Positions 51,822-61,086 of a stretch of 64,000 nt of DNA are shown here, one piece after another (within the stretch, counting starts at the first letter, position 1; every line of letters starts with the position of its first letter). This DNA is from JBCBKU01 sp038521345. GTDB lineage: Bacteria; Pseudomonadota; Alphaproteobacteria; Rhodobacterales; Rhodobacteraceae. Location of the stretch: NCBI GenBank assembly GCA_038521345.1, contig JBCBKU010000001.1, positions 62,001 through 126,000 of the forward strand, in the 5' to 3' direction. Under the pieces are notes generated by a model. The model was not told the origin of the DNA. It ran no database searches and was given only the letters and a program-made list of their open reading frames with translations. A program made the translations under genes and the position numbers.

Positions 51822-54026
51822 ATGGACGATATTTCACGACATGCTGCCGATCCCGATCCGGCTTTTTTTCGGGCGCTGATCGACGGCCGTGAAGGGGATC
51901 CGTTCTCTCGCCTAGGTCCACGTGGGGTGGGCCTTGCCCGCAAAGTCTTCTCATTCGTTCCCTCGGCGACGCAGCTTTGGGCCGAGGCCGACGGGGCCCG
52001 CCATTTACTTTCACCGGTAAGGGGTGCGGATGGCGCGTTTGCCGGGGCGGTGCCTGGGCTTGGAACCTACCGTCTTCTTGCCGAAGCACCGGATGGTGCA
52101 ATGTGGAGTTGGGACGACCCTTACCGTTTTGGCCCGGTTCTTGGTGAGATGGACGAGTACCTGCTGGGCGAGGGGACCCATGGGCGGCTTTGGTCCGCTC
52201 TCGGGGCACACACCATCGAACACGAGGGTGTTCGCGGAACGCATTTCGCAGTTTGGGCGCCCAACGCGGCTCGGGTTTCGATCGTCGGCGAGTTCAATAC
52301 ATGGGACGGTCGTCGCACCCCAATGCGACGGCGCGGAGCTAGTGGCGTCTGGGAGATATTCCTTCCGGAACTGGGCGAAGGCACAATCTACAAGTACGAG
52401 ATCCTGAGTGCGACCGGTGAGATCGTGCCGCTCAAGGCCGACCCGGTGGCCTTCGGATCCGAACACCCGCCCGCGACAGCAAGCGTTGTACGCGATATTT
52501 CCGGTTACGGCTGGCGGGACGTGGAGTGGATGGCCGAGCGTAGTGCGCGTAACGCGCGCAACGCGCCGATCTCGATCTACGAGGTTCATCTTGGATCCTG
52601 GCGGCGCCGAATGGGCGAAGGCGGTCGACCTCTGTCTTACAAGGAAGCTGCCGAAGAGCTGGTCGAGTACGCCGCCGATATGGGTTTCACCCATCTTGAG
52701 TTCCTGCCGCTATCGGAGTTTCCGTTTGACGGATCTTGGGGTTACCAACCGGTTGGACTTTTTGCGCCAACGATCCGGCATGGCCCGCCCCATGAGTTTC
52801 GGGATCTTGTCGACGCCGCCCACCGCAGGGGACTGGGCGTCATTCTGGACTGGGTTCCGGGCCATTTCCCGGTGGATGAACATGGGCTGGGCCGCTTTGA
52901 CGGAACTGCACTCTATGAACACGCCGATCCAAAGGAAGGGTTCCATCAGGACTGGAACACGCTGATCTACAATTACGGGCGTCGCGAGGTTGCCAACTTC
53001 CTTGTATCGAACGCGCTCTATTGGCTTGAGGAATACCACGTGGATGGCCTTCGCGTGGATGCCGTCGCGTCGATGCTCTACCGGGATTATTCGCGCCAAG
53101 AAGGCGAGTGGGTGCCGAATGTCCACGGCGGCCGGGAGAACCTAGAAGCCATTGCACTGCTGCAACGTATGAACACCACGGTCTACGGTGAAGTCGACGG
53201 CATCATGACCCTTGCGGAGGAATCGACGTCGTTCCCGGGTGTTTCCCAGCCGGTCGATGCCGGCGGACTGGGCTTTGGCTACAAGTGGAACATGGGTTGG
53301 ATGAACGACACGCTGTCGTATATCCGGAACGATCCCGTGCATCGGAAATACCATCATCATCAGATGACGTTTGGCCTGCTTTACGCGTTCTCGGAGAACT
53401 TCGTCCTCCCGATCAGCCATGATGAGGTGGTGCATGGGAAAGGGTCGATGCTATCGAAAATGCCTGGCAACGACTGGGAGCAATTTGCCAATCTCCGGGC
53501 CTATTACGCGTTCATGTGGGGCCATCCGGGGAAAAAGCTGCTCTTCATGGGCCAAGAGTTTGCCCAACGTGCCGAATGGAACCATGACGACCAGTTGGAT
53601 TGGTCGGTGGCGTCCACGCCGTCCCATGCCGGCATCCAGCGTCTGATCCGCGATCTGAATGCGCTTTACCGGTCCGAGCCTGCCCTGCACGTGAAGGACT
53701 GCGAAGGCGACGGTTTCCAATGGATCGAGGCGAACGATGCGGAACGATCGATCTTGTCTTGGGTTCGGCGCGGAGGCGACGGGGATCCGCCCGTCGTGTT
53801 GATTTGCAACTTTACACCGATCGAGCGTGCGGACGTGCACCTGGCGCTGCCGCGTTCCGGAGCGTGGCGTGAAGCCTTGAACACCGACGCGGCGATCTAT
53901 GGAGGGGGCAACCGGGGCAATCTGGGCGGCATTACCGCGTCGGAACAGGGATGGGGAACATGGCCTGCTTCGGCTCGTGTCACATTGCCGCCACTCTCGG
54001 CGGTCTTTCTGGTGCACGAGGGATAA
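51822..54026 (+). CDS. glgB: 1,4-alpha-glucan branching enzyme
   Basis: A 734-residue GH13 enzyme creating alpha-1,6 branches in glycogen. An N-terminal CBM48-like region (GTHFAVWAPNAARVSIVGEFNTWDGRRTPM) precedes the catalytic barrel; catalytic residues lie in YHVDGLRVDAVASMLYRDYSR (nucleophile Asp) and TLAEESTSFPGVSQP (acid Glu), with PISHDEVVHGKGS as the third motif. An extra N1 domain of ~115 residues is present as in E. coli GlgB. ATG 51822 starts 38 bp after glgP. Confidence 0.97.
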   Translation: MDDISRHAADPDPAFFRALIDGREGDPFSRLGPRGVGLARKVFSFVPSATQLWAEADGARHLLSPVRGADGAFAGAVPGLGTYRLLAEAPDGAMWSWDDPYRFGPVLGEMDEYLLGEGTHGRLWSALGAHTIEHEGVRGTHFAVWAPNAARVSIVGEFNTWDGRRTPMRRRGASGVWEIFLPELGEGTIYKYEILSATGEIVPLKADPVAFGSEHPPATASVVRDISGYGWRDVEWMAERSARNARNAPISIYEVHLGSWRRRMGEGGRPLSYKEAAEELVEYAADMGFTHLEFLPLSEFPFDGSWGYQPVGLFAPTIRHGPPHEFRDLVDAAHRRGLGVILDWVPGHFPVDEHGLGRFDGTALYEHADPKEGFHQDWNTLIYNYGRREVANFLVSNALYWLEEYHVDGLRVDAVASMLYRDYSRQEGEWVPNVHGGRENLEAIALLQRMNTTVYGEVDGIMTLAEESTSFPGVSQPVDAGGLGFGYKWNMGWMNDTLSYIRNDPVHRKYHHHQMTFGLLYAFSENFVLPISHDEVVHGKGSMLSKMPGNDWEQFANLRAYYAFMWGHPGKKLLFMGQEFAQRAEWNHDDQLDWSVASTPSHAGIQRLIRDLNALYRSEPALHVKDCEGDGFQWIEANDAERSILSWVRRGGDGDPPVVLICNFTPIERADVHLALPRSGAWREALNTDAAIYGGGNRGNLGGITASEQGWGTWPASARVTLPPLSAVFLVHEG

Positions 54027-54059
54027 GGGGCGTCGCCAAGCATTACCAAGGGGGGATGA

Positions 54060-55325
54060 ATGCAACCTGGACCAAGCCGGCTCGCGAGCCGAAGCATGGC
54101 ATTTGTTTTGGCCGGTGGCCGAGGCAGCCGACTGAAAGAGCTGACCGATAGCCGCGCCAAGCCCGCGGTCTATTTCGGCGGCAAATCCCGGATCGTAGAT
54201 TTTGCGCTTTCAAATGCCCTTAACTCGGGCATTCGCAAAATGGCGATCGCCACTCAATATAAAGCGCATTCGCTGATACGGCATTGCCAACGCGGATGGA
54301 GCTTTTTCCGAGCTGAGCGAAACGAGTACCTCGATATCCTGCCCGCATCCCAAAGGATGGGTGAGACGCTGTGGTATCGCGGAACCGCAGATGCGGTGAC
54401 ACAAAACACCGACATCGTAGACAGCTATGACGTCGACTTCGTAATCGTTCTTGCGGGCGACCACATCTACAAGATGGACTACGAGATCATGCTACGCGAG
54501 CATGTAGAGTCCGGCGCAGACGTGACGGTGGGTTGCCTGACGGTTCCGCGGGAAGAAGCTTCGGCCTTCGGTGTGATGGCCACCGATGCCACCGGCCGCA
54601 TCACGAGTTTCCTTGAGAAGCCGAAAGATCCCCCTGGAACGCCGGAGGATCCCGACGTCTCGCTTGCCTCGATGGGTATCTACGTCTTCGACTGGAAGTT
54701 CCTGCGCGAGCGTTTGGAGGCCGATGCAGCCGATGATGGCTCGTCGCACGACTTCGGCCACGACATCATTCCCGATATCGTGGCAACCGGTAAGGCGATG
54801 GCCCATCGCTTTGACGAGAGTTGCGTGCGTCATGAGCCGAGTGCGCCAGTCTACTGGCGTGATGTTGGAACGGTCGACGCATACTGGAAGGCGAACATCG
54901 ATCTGACCGGGTTTACGCCGGTTCTCGATCTTTGGGACCGGTCTTGGCCGATCTGGACCTATTCCGAAAGCGTGCCACCGGCGAAGTTCATCCATGACGA
55001 AAAGGATCGGCGCGGGCGCGCCGTATCATCGCTTGTTTCCGGGGGATGCATTATTTCCGGTACTGAGGTTCGGAACTCGCTTCTATTCACGCAGGTACAC
55101 ACGAATTCCTATTCGGTTCTCGATCACGCGGTGGTCCTGCCATATGTCTATGTGGCACGTTCGGCGCGACTGAAGAATGTGGTGATCGACCGGGGGGTCA
55201 TCATTCCCGAAGGATTGGTTGTGGGCGAGGATCCTGACGAAGATGCCAAGTGGTTCCGTGTGACCGAAACAGGTGTCACACTTATAACCAAGCGCATGAT
55301 CGAGGAGCGGGCTGCAAGCCTATGA
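54060..55325 (+). CDS. glgC: Glucose-1-phosphate adenylyltransferase
   Basis: A 421-residue ADP-glucose pyrophosphorylase forming ADP-glucose from glucose-1-phosphate and ATP, the controlled step of glycogen synthesis. The nucleotide loop is FVLAGGRGSRLKELTDSRAKPAVYFGGKSRIVDFALSNALNSG, with VLAGDHIYKMDYE for the metal site, FLEKPKDPP and a C-terminal left-handed beta-helix. ATG 54060 follows AGGGGGG. An ATG 4 bases earlier is out of frame. The stop overlaps glgA (ATGA). Confidence 0.97.
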   Translation: MQPGPSRLASRSMAFVLAGGRGSRLKELTDSRAKPAVYFGGKSRIVDFALSNALNSGIRKMAIATQYKAHSLIRHCQRGWSFFRAERNEYLDILPASQRMGETLWYRGTADAVTQNTDIVDSYDVDFVIVLAGDHIYKMDYEIMLREHVESGADVTVGCLTVPREEASAFGVMATDATGRITSFLEKPKDPPGTPEDPDVSLASMGIYVFDWKFLRERLEADAADDGSSHDFGHDIIPDIVATGKAMAHRFDESCVRHEPSAPVYWRDVGTVDAYWKANIDLTGFTPVLDLWDRSWPIWTYSESVPPAKFIHDEKDRRGRAVSSLVSGGCIISGTEVRNSLLFTQVHTNSYSVLDHAVVLPYVYVARSARLKNVVIDRGVIIPEGLVVGEDPDEDAKWFRVTETGVTLITKRMIEERAASL

Positions 55326-56749
55326 GACCGGTCCTGTCGGTCACGTCGGAATGTGCGCCCCTCGTAAAAACGGGTGGGCTTGCCGATGTGGCCGGTGCGC
55401 TTCCGGCCGCCGTATCTCTTGCGGGCTGGGAAATGCGGACATTGTTGCCTGGCTATCCCCAGGTGATGGACCGGGTGAAGCTGAAGCAACCTCTTTTGAG
55501 CGAAACCGATCTCTTTGGTGGGACCGGTGTGATCCGTCCGGGGACCGGTGGCGGGCTGGACGTATTGGTTCTGGATGCGCCACACCTGTTCGATCGGTCC
55601 GGCGCACCCTACTTGGACGCAGAAGGAGAGGACTGGCCCGATAACCCCGAACGGTTTGCTGCGTTGTCGTGGATGGCGGCGCGGATTGCCGCCGAGGGTG
55701 CAGGGTCGTGGCGCCCTGAGACCCTTCACTGTCATGACTGGCAGGCTGGGTTCGCGCCGGTCTATCTACAGGCATTAGGTGCCTCTGCCGGCAGCGTCTT
55801 CACCATCCACAACATGGCTTTCCATGGTTTGGCGCCCGCGACCCGACGCGCGGCCCTGCGCCTTCCGGCCGAGGGATTCACCCAAGACGGGTTCGAATTC
55901 TGGAACCAGGTCAGTTCCCTAAAGGCCGGGATCACGTGGTCCAACAAGGTGACGACTGTCAGTCCCACCTATGCCCGAGAATTGATGCGGACCGAATTCG
56001 GCATGGGTCTTGATGGCGTGCTCCGCAACCGCTCCGACGATTTCGTGGGTATTCTGAACGGCATCGATACCGTGGCCTGGGATCCTTCGACCGATCCGCA
56101 CATCCAGACTTACAAGTCGCCCAAGGGCAAAGCACGGATGAAGAAGGAACTGCGTAAAGAATTTGGCCTTGGCGACTCCGCAGGACCGCTTTGCATAGTC
56201 GTTTCGCGGCTGTCCGACCAAAAAGGGCTTGATCTGCTGGTCGATGCGCTGCCGGTTCTGGTCGATCGCGGCGGTCAACTTGCACTTCTCGGAACAGGAG
56301 ACCGGCGGATCGAGGCGCGCCTGCGCGCGGTCGCCGCTGCCCATCCATCGGTCTCAGTTCATATCGAATACGACGAGGCAAAGTCGCATCGCATGATGGC
56401 AGGGGCGGATGCGATTCTGATCCCCTCCCGTTTCGAACCTTGCGGCCTGACCCAACTATATGCGCTTCGCTATGGCACGGTTCCGGTTGTCGCCTATACC
56501 GGCGGCCTGGTGGATACGGTGATCAACGCAAGCCCTGCGGCAATCCGGTCCGGGGTGGCGACCGGGATACAATTTCACCCGGTGACAGTGGACGGATTGG
56601 CTCGGGGATTGTTCCAGCTGCTTGAGCTCTATTCTGACAAGAAAGTCTGGTCCAGAATGCAGACCAACGCCATGCGGAGCGAGGTCGGCTGGTCGGCATC
56701 GGCAGTGCAATACGCCGAACTGTATGATCAGGTGGCGCCGGGGTCATGA
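55322..56749 (+). CDS. glgA: Glycogen synthase (ADP-glucose type)
   Basis: A 475-residue GT5 enzyme extending alpha-1,4 glucan chains from ADP-glucose. The N-terminal motif VTSECAPLVKTGGLADVAGALP contains the KTGGL donor site; HNMAFHGL, PTYARELM and the C-terminal PSRFEPCGLTQLYALRYGTVPVVAYTGGL are also intact. ATG 55322 overlaps the glgC stop by 4 bases, and the gene overlaps glgX by 4 bases, so the three are translationally coupled. Confidence 0.97.
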   Translation: MRPVLSVTSECAPLVKTGGLADVAGALPAAVSLAGWEMRTLLPGYPQVMDRVKLKQPLLSETDLFGGTGVIRPGTGGGLDVLVLDAPHLFDRSGAPYLDAEGEDWPDNPERFAALSWMAARIAAEGAGSWRPETLHCHDWQAGFAPVYLQALGASAGSVFTIHNMAFHGLAPATRRAALRLPAEGFTQDGFEFWNQVSSLKAGITWSNKVTTVSPTYARELMRTEFGMGLDGVLRNRSDDFVGILNGIDTVAWDPSTDPHIQTYKSPKGKARMKKELRKEFGLGDSAGPLCIVVSRLSDQKGLDLLVDALPVLVDRGGQLALLGTGDRRIEARLRAVAAAHPSVSVHIEYDEAKSHRMMAGADAILIPSRFEPCGLTQLYALRYGTVPVVAYTGGLVDTVINASPAAIRSGVATGIQFHPVTVDGLARGLFQLLELYSDKKVWSRMQTNAMRSEVGWSASAVQYAELYDQVAPGS

Positions 56750-58824
56750 AATCGTATCCCGCCATCGGACCGGGGCAGCCCGCGCCAATCGGCGCGACCC
56801 CGAACGAGGACGGCACCAATTTTGCGGTTTTTTCGACTCACGCAACCCGCGTCGAGCTTTGCCTTTTCGACGAGGCTGGCGGCGAACACCGTATCGATTT
56901 GCCGGAGCGTGCGGGAGATATCTGGTACGGTTTTGTGTCCGGGATCAAACCTGGTCAGCGCTATGGCTACCGGGCACATGGCCCGTACCGACCCGATCAC
57001 GGGCACCGCTTTAATCCTTCGAAGCTTCTCTTGGACCCCTATGCTAGATCGGTCACGGGACATCCGGCTTGGAACGACGCACTGATGGGCTACACGGTTG
57101 GCGCAAAGGCCGCTGACCTGTCATTCGACCGCCGGGACAGCGCGGCGGCAGCGCCGCGCTCAATCGTTGTGGCTGATCCAGGCCCCGCCACCGAGCGCCG
57201 ACCGGAAACCCCGCCCGACCGTACTGTCATCTACGAGGCCCATGTTAAAGGATTGACCCGGCTCTGGTCCGGCATCCCGAACCCCGGAACCTACGAAGCC
57301 GTCGCCGCTGATCCAGTGATCGAGCATCTCTTGGATCTTGGCGTCACGGCAATCGAGCTCTTGCCGGTACACGCGTTCCTGAACGACCGGTTTCTGGTCG
57401 ACAAGGGATTGACGAATTACTGGGGCTACCAGTCGCTAGGCTTCTTTGCTCCGGACCCGCGTTACGCCGTCTGCGATCCTGTTCTTGAGTTTCGGAACAT
57501 GGTTCGGCGCCTGCACGAAGCCGGCCTCGAGGTAATCCTTGATGTCGTCTATAATCACTCCGGCGAAGGTGACCATACCGGCCCGACCCTGTCCTTCCGG
57601 GGTCTCGACAATCTTAGCTACTACCGGCTGATGCCGGATCCGCGGTACTATGTGAATGATACCGGAACCGGCAACACGCTACGAACCGAGCATCCGATGG
57701 TCATGCGCATGGTAATGGATTCTCTGCGCTACTGGGTTGAGATTATGGGGGTCGACGGCTTTCGGTTCGATCTAGGCGCGGCGCTTGGTCGAGTTGGCAA
57801 CCAAGGGTTTCAGCGCGATGCCCCCCTCTTTCAGGCGATGCGGCAGGATCCGGTTCTAAGCAAAGTCAAGCTGATCGCCGAGCCATGGGACATAGGCCCC
57901 GGTGGTTACCAGCTTGGTGCATTCACATCGCCTTTTATGAGTTGGAACGACCGGTTTCGCGATGGCGTCCGCCGCTTCTGGCGGGGCGATCCGGGGCGCG
58001 CGCCGGATCTCGCGTCTCGCGTGACTGGATCTGCGCTCGAGTTTGATCACTCGGGGCGCGCAGCAACATCTTCCGTGAACATGTTGACGGCCCATGACGG
58101 GTTCACGCTTGAGGATGTCGTGTCGTTTTCGCGCCGCCACAACAAGGCCAACGGCGAAGACGGGCGCGACGGGCACTCTGAAAACTTTTCGGACAATATG
58201 GGTTTTGAGGGAGAAACCACAGATCCCGGGATCCGGGCTGCACGTCTGGAACGCAAGCGTGCGATGATGGCGACGCTTTTGTTCAGTCAGGGCACGCCCA
58301 TGATCCTTGCGGGGGACGAGATCGGGAATTCGCAAGGCGGGAACAACAACGCCTATAACCAGGATAATCCCACGGCGTGGATCGATTGGGACGGCGCAGA
58401 CTGGGCGTTTCGGGATTTCGTAAAGCGCCTGATTGCCTTGCGCAAGGCTCATCCAATCCTTTCGCAGCGACGATTCCTGCACTCGCGAGAGCGCGTGGCA
58501 GGCGGGTTAGAGGATTTGTTCTGGCGCCGGGCGGACGGCACCCCGATGGACCCGGCAGACTGGCACGACCCGATGTTGCGTCTGGTCGCCGTCGAGATGA
58601 GAACCGCGGCGGGAACGCCGGCCTTCGCAAACCATGAAGCGGTTGTGTTCGTGGCGTTCAATGCCGGCGATGATGTCATCGTCACCTTGCCAGCCTGCCC
58701 GCCGGGAACCTCATGGGTCCAAGAGGTCGACAGCTCTCGCCCCGATGTGACCCGAAGTCCGGTGGGCGAGACCACCGCAGTCGCAGCCAATTCAGTTGTG
58801 CTTTTTGCCCTTGAGACGAACTGA
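56746..58824 (+). CDS. glgX: Glycogen debranching enzyme
   Basis: A 692-residue GH13 isoamylase-type enzyme removing alpha-1,6 branches from phosphorylase limit dextrin. It opens with a CBM48-like domain (GTNFAVFSTHATRVELCLFD), then YEAHVKGLTRL, VVYNHSGEGDHTGPTLSFRGLDNLSYYRL, MGVDGFRFDLGAALGR (nucleophile Asp) and LIAEPWDIGPGGYQLGAF (catalytic Glu). Length is in the GlgX range. It overlaps glgA by 4 bases and is 15 bp from pgm. Confidence 0.96.
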   Translation: MKSYPAIGPGQPAPIGATPNEDGTNFAVFSTHATRVELCLFDEAGGEHRIDLPERAGDIWYGFVSGIKPGQRYGYRAHGPYRPDHGHRFNPSKLLLDPYARSVTGHPAWNDALMGYTVGAKAADLSFDRRDSAAAAPRSIVVADPGPATERRPETPPDRTVIYEAHVKGLTRLWSGIPNPGTYEAVAADPVIEHLLDLGVTAIELLPVHAFLNDRFLVDKGLTNYWGYQSLGFFAPDPRYAVCDPVLEFRNMVRRLHEAGLEVILDVVYNHSGEGDHTGPTLSFRGLDNLSYYRLMPDPRYYVNDTGTGNTLRTEHPMVMRMVMDSLRYWVEIMGVDGFRFDLGAALGRVGNQGFQRDAPLFQAMRQDPVLSKVKLIAEPWDIGPGGYQLGAFTSPFMSWNDRFRDGVRRFWRGDPGRAPDLASRVTGSALEFDHSGRAATSSVNMLTAHDGFTLEDVVSFSRRHNKANGEDGRDGHSENFSDNMGFEGETTDPGIRAARLERKRAMMATLLFSQGTPMILAGDEIGNSQGGNNNAYNQDNPTAWIDWDGADWAFRDFVKRLIALRKAHPILSQRRFLHSRERVAGGLEDLFWRRADGTPMDPADWHDPMLRLVAVEMRTAAGTPAFANHEAVVFVAFNAGDDVIVTLPACPPGTSWVQEVDSSRPDVTRSPVGETTAVAANSVVLFALETN

Positions 58825-58839
58825 CGAAGGACCCTTCCA

Positions 58840-60471
58840 ATGGAATGCCTGACCATCAAGACCAGCCCGATCGAGGGTCAAAAGCCCGGAACGTCGGGAC
58901 TTCGAAAAAAGACGAAGGTGTTCATGGGGCCGCACTATCTTGAAAATTTCGTTCAGGCGATCTGGAACGGGATCGGCGGGGTAAAGGACAAGACTCTCGT
59001 CCTCGGAGGTGACGGCCGTTACTTCAACGACCGCGCGGCGCAGGTCATTCTGCGCATGGCCGCGGCTTCGGGTTCTAGGAAGGTCATCGTGGGGCAGGGC
59101 GCCCTTCTGTCCACTCCGGCAGCGTCGAATCTAATTCGGACGCGTCGCGCGGATGGGGGTGTAATTCTGTCAGCCAGCCATAATCCCGGCGGGCCGGAAG
59201 AAGACTTTGGTATCAAGTACAACACCCCGAACGGGGGGCCGGCCGCGGAAGATGTGACCGCCCGTATTTTTGCGGCCACACAAGAGATCTCAGAATACGT
59301 TATATGCGAAGCGCAGGATGTCGACTTGACACAGATCGGAACAACGATGCTGGGCGAGATGGTCGTCGAGGTCGTGGATCCCGTGGCCGACTACGCAGCG
59401 CTGATGGAGACTCTCTTTGACTTCGACGCAATCGCGTCCCTTTTTTCGGGTGGTTTCCGCGTGCGGTTCGATGCCATGCACGCGGTGACCGGCCCCTACG
59501 CCAAGGCCATACTTGAGCACAGGCTTGGCGCGCCCACCGGCAGCGTTGTGAACGGTACACCAAGTCCTGACTTTGGTGGTGGTCATCCTGATCCGAATCC
59601 TATCTGGGCCAAGCCATTGGTTGATCTGATGATGGGCGAGGGTGCGCCGGACTTCGGCGCTGCGTCAGACGGCGACGGAGATCGGAATATGGTTCTTGGC
59701 CGTGGGATCTACGTCACCCCTTCGGACAGTCTGGCGGTACTTGCCGCGAACGCACATCTGGCACCCGGATACGCCGATGGATTGTCCGGTGTCGCGCGGT
59801 CGATGCCTACGTCTGGGGCGCTTGATCGTGTCGCGGCGGCACGGGGACTTGAGTGTTTTGAGACGCCAACGGGCTGGAAATTCTTTGGGAATCTTCTGGA
59901 TGCCGGCCGCATTACGATCTGCGGTGAAGAAAGCGCCGGGACTGGATCCGACCATGTACGCGAAAAAGACGGTGTTTGGGCTGTGCTGTTGTGGCTGAAC
60001 GTTATTGCCGTTTCTGGCAAATCCGTGGCCCAGATCATGACCGACCACTGGACCGAATACGGGCGAAATTACTACTCCCGACACGATTATGAAGCCGTGG
60101 ACAAGGACGCCGCCGAGGGGTTGATGCGGGACCTGCGCGATCAGTTCGCCACACTGGTCGGGTCCACCCATGGCGGGCTCACGGTCACGATGATTGACGA
60201 GTTTGCATACGACGACCCCGTAGATGGGTCCCGATCCGAGGGCCAGGGCATTCGCATCGGGTTTGATGGGGGCTCTCGTGTCGTTTTCCGACTTTCAGGA
60301 ACGGGCACCGTTGGAGCGACGCTGCGTGTGTACCTCGAAGCCTTCGAAAACGATCCCACGCGTTTGGGACTGGATCCGGCCGAGGCGCTGGCACCAGTGG
60401 CAGAGGCGGCAGATATGATTGCGGGCATCGCCACGCGAACTGGTCGGAACGGACCCGACGTCACAACCTGA
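58840..60471 (+). CDS. pgm: Phosphoglucomutase
   Basis: A 543-residue alpha-D-phosphohexomutase interconverting glucose-1-phosphate and glucose-6-phosphate, linking glycogen to glycolysis. The phosphoserine loop is LSASHNPGGPEEDFGIKYN, the Mg loop SDGDGDRNMVLG, the sugar loop CGEESAGTGSDH and the phosphate-binding RLSGTGTVGATLR near the C-terminus. The N-terminus (KPGTSGLRKKTKVF) is the PGM1-like type. ATG 58840 follows GAAGGACCC. It is the final gene of the glycogen operon and ends 2 bp from a convergent gene. Confidence 0.97.
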   Translation: MECLTIKTSPIEGQKPGTSGLRKKTKVFMGPHYLENFVQAIWNGIGGVKDKTLVLGGDGRYFNDRAAQVILRMAAASGSRKVIVGQGALLSTPAASNLIRTRRADGGVILSASHNPGGPEEDFGIKYNTPNGGPAAEDVTARIFAATQEISEYVICEAQDVDLTQIGTTMLGEMVVEVVDPVADYAALMETLFDFDAIASLFSGGFRVRFDAMHAVTGPYAKAILEHRLGAPTGSVVNGTPSPDFGGGHPDPNPIWAKPLVDLMMGEGAPDFGAASDGDGDRNMVLGRGIYVTPSDSLAVLAANAHLAPGYADGLSGVARSMPTSGALDRVAAARGLECFETPTGWKFFGNLLDAGRITICGEESAGTGSDHVREKDGVWAVLLWLNVIAVSGKSVAQIMTDHWTEYGRNYYSRHDYEAVDKDAAEGLMRDLRDQFATLVGSTHGGLTVTMIDEFAYDDPVDGSRSEGQGIRIGFDGGSRVVFRLSGTGTVGATLRVYLEAFENDPTRLGLDPAEALAPVAEAADMIAGIATRTGRNGPDVTT

Positions 60472-60473
60472 GG

Positions 60474-61055
60474 TCAATCTCCGAAGAGGCGCCTTACTCC
60501 GCCGAAAACGCCGCCGGCGCGGCGTTCTATCGGGTCGGAAAGCCCGCCGTTGGTCACGAAACCAGTGTATCCGTCTTCGCGAGACACGTCGCGGATGACA
60601 AGTGCGCCGAGATCACCGGTCCATCCAAAAACCACTGGTTCCGATCCTCGGGGCAGTGCTCCTTCTAGCCTGAGGGTGGAGGTGCGCGGCAATTCCACAT
60701 TCCCGACTTCGGGCACCTCAACGCCCGCAAGCGCGAGTTCAATCTCGGTTTCGCCCGCCCGAAGGGTGATCTTGTCGGCCATGGTTGGCCAAAAGCCGCG
60801 CACTTCGTTCTCAAAGCCCAGCGGATCCAGCGCCCGCATGGTGTCGTAGCTCTCCGAGTTTTCAGCTTCGTTGGTATCGAACAGGCCTTGCAGATCTATC
60901 CCAGCCACCGGCGCCTCAAGCGCCATACGCACGACGACAGAAACTGTTCGGCCCTCGAAGTTCAGATCGGCGACCGCTGGCTGGACTTCGTGCGCACTGG
61001 CGCCCGTCATCCAAACGGCGCATAGGCTTGACAGGAAGACATGCCATCGCACCAT
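60474..61055 (-). CDS. Exported protein similar to the soluble part of HupE/UreJ-like proteins
   Basis: An about 193-residue secreted protein. The hydrophobic leader (MVRWHVFLSSLCAVWMTGASA) is followed by the mature start HEVQPAVADLNFEGRTVSVVVRMALEAPVAGIDL; this HEV-P-A-beta pattern is seen in the periplasmic N-terminal region of HupE/UreJ-2-like metal-related proteins, but the membrane half is missing. No catalytic motif is visible. I use ATG 61055; ATG 61088 is possible and would overlap the divergent start. The stop is 2 bp from pgm (convergent). Confidence 0.55.
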   Translation of the reverse strand: MVRWHVFLSSLCAVWMTGASAHEVQPAVADLNFEGRTVSVVVRMALEAPVAGIDLQGLFDTNEAENSESYDTMRALDPLGFENEVRGFWPTMADKITLRAGETEIELALAGVEVPEVGNVELPRTSTLRLEGALPRGSEPVVFGWTGDLGALVIRDVSREDGYTGFVTNGGLSDPIERRAGGVFGGVRRLFGD

Positions 61056-61086
61056 TCTTGCCAACGCTATCGGATTGGACTTGCCC

